From contig NZ_JAJCXB010000006.1 of assembly GCF_020564935.1 (NCBI RefSeq), positions 124,001-188,000 of the forward strand: a stretch of 64,000 nucleotides of DNA, given 5' to 3'. This DNA comes from Streptomyces pinistramenti. GTDB lineage: Bacteria > Actinomycetota > Actinomycetes > Streptomycetales > Streptomycetaceae. Numbering within the stretch: the stretch's first letter is position 1; each line of letters begins with the position of its first letter. The notes under the pieces are model-generated. The model made no database searches and was not told the origin of the DNA. It saw only the letters and a program-made list of their open reading frames with translations. Positions 26,091-34,681 of this stretch are shown in pieces. The translations under genes were made by a program, and so were the position numbers.

Positions 26091-26522
26091 CGGACGAGCC
26101 GGCCGGGCGGCCGCGTGGGGATCGGGTGTCTTCGGACATTCCGCTCCTCCCGAGGAACGTCCGGGCTCCACAGGGCAGGGTGGTGGGTAACACCCACCCG
26201 GGGTGACCCGCGGGACAGTGCCACAGAAAACAGACCGCCGGGGCCGCGAGGCCCAGGTAAGGGTGAAACGGTGGTGTAAGAGACCACCAGCCTCCGAGGT
26301 GACTCGGAGGGCTCGGTAAACCCCACCCGGAGCAAGGTCAAGAGGGGCCGACGTCCTGAAGAGGCGCCGGTCCTGCGCGGACGATCGAGGGCTGCCCGCC
26401 CGAGTCCGCGGGTAGACCGCACGAGGCTGCCGGCAACGGCAGTCCTAGATGGATGGCCGCCTCCCCTCGGCCCGCCAGGACCGGGGGAGACAAAACCCGG
26501 CGTACAGGCCGGTCTCGTCCGC
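26091..26522 (+). ncRNA. rnpB: RNase P RNA, class A
   Basis: Conserved core elements appear in order: GAGGAACGTCCGGGCTCC, CACAGGGCAG, GTGCCACAGAAAACAGACCG, GGTAAGGGTGAAACGGTGG, GTAAACCCCACCCGGAGCAA, AGATGGATGGCCGCC and ACAAAACCCGGCGTACAGGC. The ends pair to form P1 (CGGACGAGCCGGCC with GGCCGGTCTCGTCCG). It is the catalytic RNA that matures tRNA 5' ends. A TAGCAT box at 26074-26079 is a plausible -10. Exact ends are uncertain by several bases. Confidence 0.93.
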
Positions 26523-26536
26523 CGGTCTGCTCACTC

Positions 26537-26577
26537 AAGGCCCCTTGGCCCGGCACTTCGCCAGGTCAGGGGGCCTT
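26537..26577 (+). terminator. rnpB terminator
   Basis: AAGGCCCC/GGGGCCTT stem with a GC-rich loop followed by a T, 15 bp after the P1 helix. Confidence 0.65.
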
Positions 26578-26751
26578 TGCGCGGGGCAGTGCGGCCGGCC
26601 CGCAGCCCGGCCGGGGTGCCGCGCGGATCCGGGCGGCCGGAAAGTCCCGGCCCGCCGATAACCCGAAACCCGGATATGCGGTGGACCGAGATGATCTGCC
26701 GGATGACAGAAGAAGACGGACTCGGACAACTCCGAAGCCATCGGGAAGTCT

Positions 26752-26822
26752 GTGAGCGAAGTCCGTGCGCGAAGTCCGTGAACGCAGACGGTGAACGAGG
26801 TCGTGAACGGAGCCGGGTGAAG
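26752..26822 (+). repeat. tandem 13-bp repeats upstream of lsr2
   Basis: Five or six imperfect direct repeats with consensus GTGAACGAAGTCC lie head to tail: starts at 26752, 26765, 26778, 26791 and 26803, plus a partial at 26817. Period is 12-14 bp. The first two copies differ by one base. They end about 28 bp before the lsr2 promoter -35 box. Confidence 0.75.
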
Positions 26823-26849
26823 GCCATCGGCGGTGCTTTTCCCCTGGTG

Positions 26850-26877
26850 TTGTAGGGGGCCCATTCGGCCGTACAAT
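26850..26877 (+). promoter_or_regulatory. lsr2 promoter
   Basis: TTGTAG at 26850-26855 and TACAAT at 26872-26877 with 16 bp between them form a good housekeeping-sigma promoter. The start codon is 8 bp after the -10 box and there is no ribosome site, implying a leaderless lsr2 transcript. Confidence 0.65.
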
Positions 26878-26884
26878 CACGCTC

Positions 26885-27208
26885 ATGGCACAGAAAGTAA
26901 TCACCATCTACACGGACGACCTCACGGGCGAAGAGTCTTCGGAGGCCGCGACCCACACCCTCTCCCTGGACGGTGTGACGTACGAACTGGATTTGGGTCC
27001 TGACAGCTACGACCGACTGCTGGAGGCCATGGCGCCTTTCACGAAGGTCGGCCGGCGGACCGGGAAGGCCCGTAAGCCGCGCAATGCGTCGGCGAGCAGT
27101 GAGGACACCGCGGCCATCAGGGCGTGGGCCAAGGAGAACGGCTACAACGTCAACGACCGCGGTCGCGTTCCCGCCGACATTCGCGAGGCATACGCAAAGG
27201 CGAAGTAG
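26885..27208 (+). CDS. lsr2: Lsr2 nucleoid-associated protein
   Basis: 107 residues, normal length. The N-terminal dimerisation domain starts MAQKVITIYTDDLTGEES. The C-terminal DNA-binding part contains IRAWAKENGYNVNDRGRVPA with the RGR AT-hook-like motif, then DIREAYAKAK. Lsr2 is the actinobacterial H-NS analogue that coats AT-rich and foreign DNA and silences it. Preceded by an unusual array of 13-bp repeats and a strong promoter, and followed after 213 bp by a very large hairpin. Confidence 0.95.
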   Translation: MAQKVITIYTDDLTGEESSEAATHTLSLDGVTYELDLGPDSYDRLLEAMAPFTKVGRRTGKARKPRNASASSEDTAAIRAWAKENGYNVNDRGRVPADIREAYAKAK

Positions 27209-27421
27209 CGGCGTGCACAACCGTCGTTCCCGCGGAGAGTGCGACCGTCCGCGGCCGGCGTTCCGTCCGTTCCCGGGCTCAGGAATTCCGGGCAGAACGG
27301 GTAATGACAACGTAAAGCGGAGCGGCTGCGGAAATCGTGAAGGCGGCTTCGTGAAGCCCCGGCGGGTGGTATTGCGGATACCGAACCCGGCCGGACCGGC
27401 ATTCCTTCACACGTCGCGGAC

Positions 27422-27472
27422 TTACCGCCCATGGGCCCCCTTCCGGTCACCGGAAGGGGGCCCATGGCGGTA
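27422..27472. terminator. very strong bidirectional terminator
   Basis: A 24-bp stem with a single bulged C and a 3-nt loop (arms starting TTACCGCC and ending GGCGGTAA). It separates convergent lsr2 and the PhzF gene. Arms carrying TTA and TAA supply A/T tracts on both strands. Confidence 0.8.
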
Positions 27473-27486
27473 ATGGCGGGGCGGTG

Positions 27487-28371
27487 TCAGGCGGGGATGG
27501 CCGTCGCCGTGCCGCCGACGTGCGAGCGGGGGTCGCCGTCGCGCAGCCCGACGGTCAGCACACCGGGGCGGCCCAGGTCATGGCCCTGGTGGAGGGTGAG
27601 GGTGACCGGGGCGGTGACCACGCCGAGGGTGCGGGCGTAGGCGCCGAACGCGGCGGCCGCGGCGCCCGTCGCCGGGTCCTCGACGACGCCGCCGACGGGG
27701 AACGGGTCGCGCACGTGGAAGACGGACTCGCTCTCCCGCCAGACCAGCTGGAGGGTGGTCAGGTCCAGGCGCCGCATGAGGGCGGCCAGCCGCTCGAAGT
27801 CGTAGTCAAGGCGCGCCAGGCGGTCGCGGGTGGCGGCGGCGAGCACGAGGTGGCGGGCGCCCGCGTAGGCGATGCGGGGCGGCAGGCCCGGGTCCAGGTC
27901 GGAAGCGGGCCAGTCCAGCGCCGCCAGGGCCTCGGCGACGTCCTCGTCGGCGACCCTCGTCACCTGCGGCTCGACGCTGGTGAGGGTGGCGTGCAGGGCG
28001 CCGTCCTGCTCGCGGACCGTGACCGGTACGGGGCCGGCCTGGGTGGCGAAGAGCAGGTCGCCCGCGCCGATGCGTTCGGCGAGCGCGACGGAGGCGGCGA
28101 CCGTCGCGTGCCCGCAGAACGGCACCTCGGCGAGCGGGCTGAAGTAGCGGACGGTGAAGGCGCGGCCCGCCTCGCCCAGGCCCTCGGGCGGCGCGGTGAG
28201 GAAGGCGGTCTCGGAGTAGCCGAGTTCAGCGGCGACGGCGAGTTGCGCGGTGTCGTCCAGGCCGCTCGCGTCCAGGACGACACCGGCCGGATTGCCGCCC
28301 TCGGGGTCGTCGGAGAAGGCGGTGTAGCGCAGGATCCCGGGGGTGGCCCCGGCGTCGTCGTCGCGTGTCAT
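27487..28371 (-). CDS. PhzF-family isomerase
   Basis: 294 residues. Typical PhzF features: RYTAFSDDPEGGNPAGVV at the N-terminus, the catalytic Glu in GYSETAFLT, VRYFSPLAEVPFCGHATVA and ending VEDPATGAAAAAFGAYAR. The family includes phenazine-type and proline-like isomerases; the substrate here is unknown. Start ATG 28371. The upstream SDR pseudogene ends 54 bp before it on the same strand, suggesting a former two-gene unit. Confidence 0.85.
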   Translation of the reverse strand: MTRDDDAGATPGILRYTAFSDDPEGGNPAGVVLDASGLDDTAQLAVAAELGYSETAFLTAPPEGLGEAGRAFTVRYFSPLAEVPFCGHATVAASVALAERIGAGDLLFATQAGPVPVTVREQDGALHATLTSVEPQVTRVADEDVAEALAALDWPASDLDPGLPPRIAYAGARHLVLAAATRDRLARLDYDFERLAALMRRLDLTTLQLVWRESESVFHVRDPFPVGGVVEDPATGAAAAAFGAYARTLGVVTAPVTLTLHQGHDLGRPGVLTVGLRDGDPRSHVGGTATAIPA

Positions 28372-28424
28372 GGCGGGGAGAACCCGGCTGCCCTGCGGGC
28401 TATTCCCGTGCCGGGCCCGCGCCG

Positions 28425-29239
28425 TCAACCCCGCCCGATGTACGGCATGTTCGTCGCCATCACCGTCGCGAACTGGACGTTGGCCTCCAGCGGCAGGGCG
28501 GCCATGTGGACGACGGTGCGGGCGACGTCGGCCGCGTCCATCACCGGCTCGGGCGCGGTCCGCCCGTCGGCCTGGAGGATGCCGCTGCGCATCCGGCCGG
28601 TCATCTCGGTCGCCGCGTTGCCGATGTCGAGCTGGCCGCAGGCGATCCGGTACGGACGGCCTTCCAGGGAAAGGGACTTGGTCAGGCCGGTCATGGCGTG
28701 CTTGGTCGCGGTGTAGGCGAGGGACTGCGGGCGCGGCACATGGGCGGAGAGCGAGCCGTTGTTGATGATCCGGCCGCCCTGCGGGTCCTGGGCCTTCATC
28801 GCACGGAAGGCGGCCTGTGCGCAGAGGAAGGCGCCGGTGAGGTTGACGTCGACGACCGCCCGCCAGGCGTCGTAGGACAGTGCGTCCAGGGCCACCGGGG
28901 GGCCGAAGGTGCCGGCGTTGTTGTGAACAGCAGGTCGAGGCGGCCGAAGCGGTCGTGGACGGCGGCGAAGAGGGCATCGACGTCTCCGGGGCGGGTGACG
29001 TCGGTGGGGACGGTGAGGGTGGCGGGCGCGCCGGTGCGGCCCGTGCCCGCGGCGGTTTCCGCCAGCGCGTCGGCGCGCCGGCCGGCCAGCGCGACCTGCC
29101 AGCCGGCCGCGGTCAGGGCCTGTGCGACGGCCCGTCCGATGCCGGATCCGGCGCCGGTGACCACCGCGACGCGTGCGCCGTCCGCCGTCCCGTCCCCCTG
29201 CCGGGCGGGCCGGCCCGATGCCTGGGTGTGCTCAGTCAT
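28425..29239 (-). pseudogene. short-chain dehydrogenase disrupted by a 2-nt insertion
   Basis: From ATG 29239 the product starts normally, with the cofactor motif [17 protein letters not shown] and [10 protein letters not shown]. It then loses frame near 28918-28926, where the expected NNAG motif is broken by an extra GT (plus strand gttgttGTgaac). The other frame resumes at once with NAGTFGPP and continues through [10 protein letters not shown] and [10 protein letters not shown] (the Tyr-x3-Lys) to the stop at 28425. All other SDR features are intact, so this is a recent mutation or a sequencing error. Confidence 0.8.
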
Positions 29240-29282
29240 GGCGGCAGGGTAGGCGCCGCGCGGGGCCCGGCGCCGCCCCGTC

Positions 29283-30194
29283 TCATCCTGCGGAGTCGAA
29301 GCTCCGGAGCACGGCGGCCTTCGCGGTGGCGAATTCCTCGTCGGTGAGGACGCCGTCGCGGTGCAGCTCGCCCAGTTCGCGCAGGCGGCGCAGCAGCGCG
29401 TCGTGGTCGTTGCCGGGGGCGGTGGCGTTGTCGGCCGGCTCCGGTGCGGGCAGGGGTGCGGCGGTGGCCCTGGGGAGGGGGGCGGGGCCCGCCGACGGGT
29501 GGGGGAGCCGGGCCGCAACCGCCGCCGCCAGCAGGGCCGTTCGCCCGCTCTCCTTCTTGAAGCCCCACAGCTCGATGGCGTTGGGGTCCTGCTCGGGCTT
29601 GATGTGCGGGGTCGTGCCGCGCGGGCGGAAGCGCAGGAAGCCGGACTCCAGGCCGACGGCGGCGCGCCACTCCACCGCCTCCAGGTCGGCCAGGGCGAAG
29701 TCCCTGGGGCCCGCGTGCTTCTTGTTCTCGCTGGTGTTCCAGCGCCATTCGACGCGTACCCGCTCGCCGTCGAAGGTGGCGAGGCCGTCCACACCGGCCG
29801 CCGACAGGGGCACGGCGGGGCCGGGCAGCAGGTAGTGGTCGGCGGGCCCTTCCGGGACCTGTTCGAGGGTCAGTGCCTGCCGCACCTCGTGGACGAAGTA
29901 CTCCGCGACGTCGGTCCTGCCCGCGTCGACCGTCAGCTGGTACGGGTTCGCGTCGGCCGGCAGCCCGCCGCCGGTCACCTGGAGCAGCGGATCGGCGCCG
30001 TCCCGGAGCCGCAGCCGCAGCCGGCCGCCCTTGCGGGCCGGTTCGTAGGCGATGCCGGCCAGGGCCGTCAGCGGAACGGTGTACTCGCCGAGATCCTGCC
30101 GGAGCTGGTGCACCCCGCGCTCGCGCCCCGGCACCATCCGTACCGCATCGCCGTCGAAGGTCCACGTGCCGTCGCGCACCATCAGTTCAGCCAT
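29283..30194 (-). CDS. DUF4429 domain protein with C-terminal SHOCT domain
   Basis: 303 residues. Two related beta-rich modules (residues about 4-100 and 110-195) contain [10 protein letters not shown] and [16 protein letters not shown], the DUF4429 pattern. A Pro/Ala linker follows, then a SHOCT helix pair at the end: [20 protein letters not shown] followed by AKAAVLRSF. Such proteins are cytosolic and of unknown role; SHOCT is thought to mediate interactions. Start ATG 30194. Divergent from the Bcr/CflA exporter. Confidence 0.83.
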   Translation of the reverse strand: MAELMVRDGTWTFDGDAVRMVPGRERGVHQLRQDLGEYTVPLTALAGIAYEPARKGGRLRLRLRDGADPLLQVTGGGLPADANPYQLTVDAGRTDVAEYFVHEVRQALTLEQVPEGPADHYLLPGPAVPLSAAGVDGLATFDGERVRVEWRWNTSENKKHAGPRDFALADLEAVEWRAAVGLESGFLRFRPRGTTPHIKPEQDPNAIELWGFKKESGRTALLAAAVAARLPHPSAGPAPLPRATAAPLPAPEPADNATAPGNDHDALLRRLRELGELHRDGVLTDEEFATAKAAVLRSFDSAG

Positions 30195-30364
30195 GTACCG
30201 GATCCTACGGGGGAGCCCGTACGGGCCGGGCCGGCGGCGACGGATGCAGCGACCCGGCGTTCGGCCGGCCGGGGCGTAGGTCCAACGGCCCAGGGCGGAG
30301 CGGCCGGTGTTCCCGGGGGTGCGTGACACCATGGTGCGGCCCTCAACACAAGACGGAGACGCTC

Positions 30365-31687
30365 ATGACGGACGCCGGCACCGGCACGGCCGAGAACCAG
30401 GACATTCCCCCCATAGCCGAGCGGGGCGCGGTGGCAGCACCGTCCGCGTCCCGCCGCACCGGACTCCTCGTCACCCTCGTACTCGGCGGCCTCACAGCGG
30501 TCCCGCCGCTCTCCATGGACATGTACCTGCCGGCCCTGCCGGAGGTCACCACCGCGCTGCACAGCCCGGCCGCCACCGTCCAGCTCACCCTCACCACCTG
30601 CCTCGCGGGCATGGCGCTCGGCCAGATGATCGTCGGCCCGATGAGCGACAAGTGGGGCCGCCGCCGCCCGCTGCTCGCCGGCATGGTGATCTACGTGCTG
30701 GCCACCGCCCTGTGCGCCATCGCCACCAACGTCGAGATCCTCATCGCCTTCCGCCTGCTCCAGGGCCTGGCGGGCGCGGCCGGCATCGTCATCGCGCGGG
30801 CGGTGGTCCGTGACCTGTACGACGGCGTGGCGATGGCCAGGTTCTTCTCCACGCTGATGCTGATCTCCGGGGTGGCGCCGGTCGTCGCCCCGCTGATCGG
30901 CGGCCAGATCCTCCAAGTCACCGACTGGCGCGGGGTCTTCGCCGTGCTGACCGTCGTCGGCGTGGTGCTGACCACCGTCGTCTGGCGCACGCTCCACGAG
31001 ACGCTGCCGCCCGAGCGGCGCCATTCCGGCGGCCTGGGCCAGACCCTGCGCACCATGCGCGACCTCCTCGCCGACCGGGCGTTCTCCGGCTACCTCATGG
31101 TCGGCGCCTTCGCCTTCGCCGCCCTCTTCGCGTACATCTCCGCCTCGCCGTTCGTCATCCAGGAGATCTACGGCGCGTCCCCGCAGACCTTCAGCCTGCT
31201 GTTCGGCGTCAACTCCGTGGGCCTGGTCCTGGTCGGCCAGCTCAACGGCAAGGTGCTGGTCGGCCGGGTCAGCCTGAACCGCGTGCTGGGGGTGGGCCTG
31301 TCGCTGGTCGCCGTCGCCGGGGCCGCGCTGCTGCTGATGTCATCCGGAGTCTTCGGCACCGTCGGGCTGTGGCCGATGGCCGCCGGACTCTTCGTGCTGA
31401 TGTCCGCCATGGGCCTGGTCATGCCCAGCACCAACACCCTGGCCCTGCTGCGCACCCCGCACGCGGCCGGATCCGCCTCCGCGCTGCTGGGCACCTCGAC
31501 CTTCCTGCTCGGCTCGGTCGCCTCCCCGCTGGTGGGCATCGCGGGCGAGCGCACCGCCGTGCCGATGGCCGTCGTCCAGCTCGGATGCGCCGTATTGGCG
31601 CTCGTGAGCTTCCTGGGAATGTGCCGTCCGTGGCAGCGTAGGGAGGTGACCGACGGGGGCACCGCAGGGGAGAGGACCGCGCTCTGA
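30365..31687 (+). CDS. Bcr/CflA-family MFS drug exporter
   Basis: 440 residues, 12 helices. Signature MDMYLPALPEVTTALH in helix 1 and GPMSDKWGRRRPLL in loop 2-3, with ARAVVRDLYDG after helix 5, are diagnostic of the Bcr/CflA (bicyclomycin, chloramphenicol, florfenicol) branch of DHA1. GGAG lies 7 bp before ATG 30365. Its stop overlaps the next gene's CTG start, so exporter and serine hydrolase are translationally coupled. Confidence 0.87.
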   Translation: MTDAGTGTAENQDIPPIAERGAVAAPSASRRTGLLVTLVLGGLTAVPPLSMDMYLPALPEVTTALHSPAATVQLTLTTCLAGMALGQMIVGPMSDKWGRRRPLLAGMVIYVLATALCAIATNVEILIAFRLLQGLAGAAGIVIARAVVRDLYDGVAMARFFSTLMLISGVAPVVAPLIGGQILQVTDWRGVFAVLTVVGVVLTTVVWRTLHETLPPERRHSGGLGQTLRTMRDLLADRAFSGYLMVGAFAFAALFAYISASPFVIQEIYGASPQTFSLLFGVNSVGLVLVGQLNGKVLVGRVSLNRVLGVGLSLVAVAGAALLLMSSGVFGTVGLWPMAAGLFVLMSAMGLVMPSTNTLALLRTPHAAGSASALLGTSTFLLGSVASPLVGIAGERTAVPMAVVQLGCAVLALVSFLGMCRPWQRREVTDGGTAGERTAL

Positions 31688-32820
31688 ACGCACCGATACT
31701 CAGACCCGGCACGCCGGCCGAGGCGCAGCTCGCGGCCGTGTGGACGGACCGGCTGGTCAGTGGCGTACGGGCACTGCCCGACGGGCGCCCCGCGTGGTGC
31801 GCGGGCGCCGTCGTCATCGCCGGGCGCGGCCCGGTCGTCGCCGCGGAGGCCGCGGCGGGCTGGGCGGTCCGCTACCGCGCGTACGACCCCGTGGCGGACC
31901 GTGGCGTGGACCTGCCCCGTGACCTGTGGGAGCGGATGCGGGTCGGCACCGTCTTCGACCTCGCCTCGCTCACCAAGCTCTTCACCGCACTCGCCACCCT
32001 CCAGCAGGCCGAGTGCGGCCGGCTGGCACTCGACGAGGAGGTACGCAGCCGGCTGCCCGCCTTCGCGCCCGGCATCACCGTCCGGCAGCTGCTCACCCAC
32101 ACCTCCGGACTCCGCCCCGAACTGCCGCTGTACGAACGGCGCGGGCGGGCCGCCCAGCTGGAGCTGCTGTGGGACCAGGCCGCCGCGCCCGACGGCCGCC
32201 CCGGCAGCGGCCACCGCTACTCCGACCTCAACCTGATCGCCCTCCAGCTGCTCCTCGAACAGTGCACAGGGCAGCGCCTCGACGTCCTGGTGCGCGAGGG
32301 CATCACCGGGCCGCTGGGTATGCGCAGCACGTCCTTCGGGCCGCTGGCGCCGCAGGGGGTGGCGGCGACCGAGGACCAGCGGCGGCCGTGGGCGAAGGCG
32401 GACCGCGGCATGGTGCGCGGCGAGGTGCACGACGAGAACGCCTGGGCGCTGGGCGGAGTGGCAGGACACGCGGGGCTCTTCTCGACCGCCCAGGACCTGG
32501 CGGTGCTGTGCCGGACGCTGCTCAACGGCGGCGCGTACGGCGCCGCGCGGATCCTGCGGCCCGCCACGGTCGCGGCCCTGCTGGAGCCGCCGGGCCTCGG
32601 CTTCGCCGTCGACCAGCCGTACTTCATGGGCGAGCTGGCCGGCCGCGGCGCCGCGGGCCACACCGGCTTCACCGGCACCAGCCTGGTCCTGGACCGTGTC
32701 ACCGACACGTTCCTCGTGCTGCTCGCCAACACCGTCCCCCCGCGGCGCCGCGACGGCGGCAGCGCACCACGGGCGGCGGCCGCGACCTGCCTGGCCCGCG
32801 CGGCGTCGCGACGGCGCTGA
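31684..32820 (+). CDS. beta-lactamase-related serine hydrolase, CTG start
   Basis: 378 residues of the class C beta-lactamase/transpeptidase-like fold. Catalytic Ser-x2-Lys is in DLASLTKLFTAL, the Tyr-x-Asn-type motif in YSDLN and the His-Thr-Gly motif in GHTGFTGTS. No signal peptide is seen, so it probably acts in the cytoplasm. The first ATG/GTG in frame is GTG 31738. CTG 31684 fits better: GAGAGGA lies 7 bp upstream, the codon overlaps the exporter stop as CTGA, and the extra residues (LNAPILRPGTPAEAQLAAV) look coding. This is the second CTG start in the window. Confidence 0.8.
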   Translation: MNAPILRPGTPAEAQLAAVWTDRLVSGVRALPDGRPAWCAGAVVIAGRGPVVAAEAAAGWAVRYRAYDPVADRGVDLPRDLWERMRVGTVFDLASLTKLFTALATLQQAECGRLALDEEVRSRLPAFAPGITVRQLLTHTSGLRPELPLYERRGRAAQLELLWDQAAAPDGRPGSGHRYSDLNLIALQLLLEQCTGQRLDVLVREGITGPLGMRSTSFGPLAPQGVAATEDQRRPWAKADRGMVRGEVHDENAWALGGVAGHAGLFSTAQDLAVLCRTLLNGGAYGAARILRPATVAALLEPPGLGFAVDQPYFMGELAGRGAAGHTGFTGTSLVLDRVTDTFLVLLANTVPPRRRDGGSAPRAAAATCLARAASRRR

Positions 32821-32893
32821 GGCGGGGGCCTGAGCAGGGGCGGGCCCGGCGGCGCGGGCCAGGGGTGCCCGCGCGGGCCGTAAACTTGGCCGA

Positions 32894-33844
32894 ATGCACG
32901 AGGAACTGCGCGCCGCCCTGGCCGGCCTGCTCGACGGCCTGCCGCCCAAGCAGGCCGCGCGGGCCACCGCACGGCTGATCACCCACTACCGCGGCACCAC
33001 CCCCACCGACGCCCCGGTACTCAGGGACCGCGCGGACGTCGCCGCGTACGCCGCCTACCGGATGCCCGCGACGTTCGAGGCGGTGCGCGCCGCGCTGACC
33101 GCCTTCGCCGGCCGGCTGCCGGACTGGTCGCCCGCCACCCATGTGGACATCGGCGGCGGCACCGGCGCCGCGACCTGGGCCGCGGCCGCCACCTGGCAGG
33201 GCCACCGCAGCACCGTCCTGGACTGGGCGCAGCCCGCCCTCGACCTGGGCCGCGAGCTGGCGGCGGGGACGCTGCCGGACACCGAGTGGCGCCGGCAGGT
33301 GATCGGCGAAGAGCTCACCGTCCCGGCAGGTACGGACCTGGTGACCGTCTCCTACGTGCTGGGCGAGCTGCGCCCGGAGGTCCGCCGTTCGGTGGTGGCC
33401 GCGGCGAGCGCCGCCCCGGCCGTCGTCCTGATCGAACCGGGCACGCCGGCCGGGTACCTCCGCATCCGTGAGGCCCGCGAGCAGCTGGCCGCGGCCGGGC
33501 TGCGGATCGTCGCGCCCTGCCCGCACGGCGAGCGCTGCCCGATCGTCCCGGGCGAGGACTGGTGCCACTTCTCGGCCCGGGTGAGCCGCTCCTCCCTCCA
33601 CCGCCAGGTGAAGGGCGGCACGCTGCCGTACGAGGACGAGAAGTTCAGCTATGTCGCGGCGACCCGGCTGCCCGCGTCCGCCGCGCCTTCCCGCATCGTC
33701 CGCAAGCCCCAACTCCGCAAGGGGCAGGTGCTGTTGGACCTGTGCACGGCGGACGAGGGGCTGCGCCGCACCACCGTCACCAAGCGGCAGGGCGACGGCT
33801 ACCGCGCGGCCCGGGACGCGTCCTGGGGCGACGCCTGGTCCTGA
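32894..33844 (+). CDS. Rsm22-family rRNA methyltransferase-like protein
   Basis: 316 residues. The SAM motif VDIGGGTGAATWAAAA is followed by DLVTVSYVLGEL and VVLIEPGTPAG. A conserved cysteine cluster CPHGERCPIVPGEDWCHFSA matches the Rsm22/mitochondrial small-ribosome assembly family, which is thought to bind a metal or iron-sulfur cluster. The role in bacteria is not settled. ATG 32894 lacks a ribosome site; TAAACT lies 7 bp upstream, fitting a leaderless message. Confidence 0.85.
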   Translation: MHEELRAALAGLLDGLPPKQAARATARLITHYRGTTPTDAPVLRDRADVAAYAAYRMPATFEAVRAALTAFAGRLPDWSPATHVDIGGGTGAATWAAAATWQGHRSTVLDWAQPALDLGRELAAGTLPDTEWRRQVIGEELTVPAGTDLVTVSYVLGELRPEVRRSVVAAASAAPAVVLIEPGTPAGYLRIREAREQLAAAGLRIVAPCPHGERCPIVPGEDWCHFSARVSRSSLHRQVKGGTLPYEDEKFSYVAATRLPASAAPSRIVRKPQLRKGQVLLDLCTADEGLRRTTVTKRQGDGYRAARDASWGDAWS

Positions 33845-33879
33845 GCGGGCGTCGGCCGCCCCGTCCGGGGCCCCCATGA

Positions 33880-33892
33880 AGACGATACGTCT
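33880..33892. promoter_or_regulatory. palindrome upstream of the tetR gene (candidate auto-operator)
   Basis: AGACGATACGTCT is a perfect 5-3-5 inverted repeat ending 15 bp before a TAGGAT box (33908-33913), which itself sits 6 bp before the tetR ATG. The repeat covers the -35 region, consistent with autorepression. Confidence 0.5.
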
Positions 33893-33919
33893 CGCCTCAT
33901 GCGTCGCTAGGATCGGACC

Positions 33920-34516
33920 ATGGCCCCCAAGACGGCACCCGACGCTTCCCGCCGCAGCGAACGCTCCCGCCGGGCGATCTTCGACGCGGCCCTCGCCCTG
34001 GTCGGCGAGGTCGGCTACACCCGGCTCACCGTCGAGGGCATCGCCGCCCGCGCCGGGGTCGGCAAACAGACCATCTACCGCTGGTGGCCGTCGAAGGCAG
34101 CCGTCCTGCTGGACGCGTTCACCGACGGCGTCGACGACTACGGCGCCGGCCTGCCGGACACCGGCGACCTGGAGGCGGACCTCAAGCACGTCCTGCGGGC
34201 GACCGCCGACGAATTCAACGACCCCGCCTTCCAGGCCCCCTACCGCGCCCTCGCGGCGGCCGGCGCGGGCGATGAGGAACTGTCCCGCACCTACGTCTCC
34301 CGGCTCCTCGAACCCGGCATCGCCGTCTACGTCAACCGGCTGCGGGCGGCCCAGGAGGCCGGTCAGATGGACCCGGACGCCGACCCGCGGATCGCCGCCG
34401 AGCTGCTCCTGAGTCCCTTCTCACAGCGCTGGCTGATGCGCACAGGCGAACTGACCCACGCCTACACCGACACCCTGGTCGACCTGGTGATGCGCGCGGT
34501 GCGGCCACCGGAATGA
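33920..34516 (+). CDS. TetR/AcrR-family transcriptional regulator
   Basis: 198 residues. The N-terminal helix-turn-helix is complete: IFDAALALVGEVGYTRLTVE, then GIAARAGVGKQTIYRWWPSK. The ligand-binding part has a C-terminal segment with LLSPFSQRWLMRTGELT, like the TetR_C_16/YcdC-like group. A leaderless start is likely. A palindrome upstream may be its own operator. No divergent target gene is present, and it does not look like KstR. Confidence 0.88.
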   Translation: MAPKTAPDASRRSERSRRAIFDAALALVGEVGYTRLTVEGIAARAGVGKQTIYRWWPSKAAVLLDAFTDGVDDYGAGLPDTGDLEADLKHVLRATADEFNDPAFQAPYRALAAAGAGDEELSRTYVSRLLEPGIAVYVNRLRAAQEAGQMDPDADPRIAAELLLSPFSQRWLMRTGELTHAYTDTLVDLVMRAVRPPE

Positions 34517-34681
34517 CCGGGCCGGCGGGCGGCGGCGCGGCCCGGCCGGCCCTGTCGGTGATGAACGGGAATCGACCGTAATCGCCGGGTGTTCTCCCAC
34601 CCCGGATCCCGACACCGGTCACCCGGAGCGCAGGATGGTGGCAGCATTGATCCCAGACCACCGCTCGAAGTGAGGGGATAG

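Noticed and set aside
28796..29794. Long minus-strand frame joining the antisense of the DUF4429 gene to the SDR start
   Set aside because: The first two thirds are the shadow of the DUF4429/SHOCT gene; the SDR begins at its own ATG 29239.
33920..34516. TetR gene as the missing KstR
   Set aside because: Its upstream palindrome (AGACGATACGTCT) differs from the KstR consensus and its effector domain looks like a different TetR subgroup; it is far from the catabolic genes.
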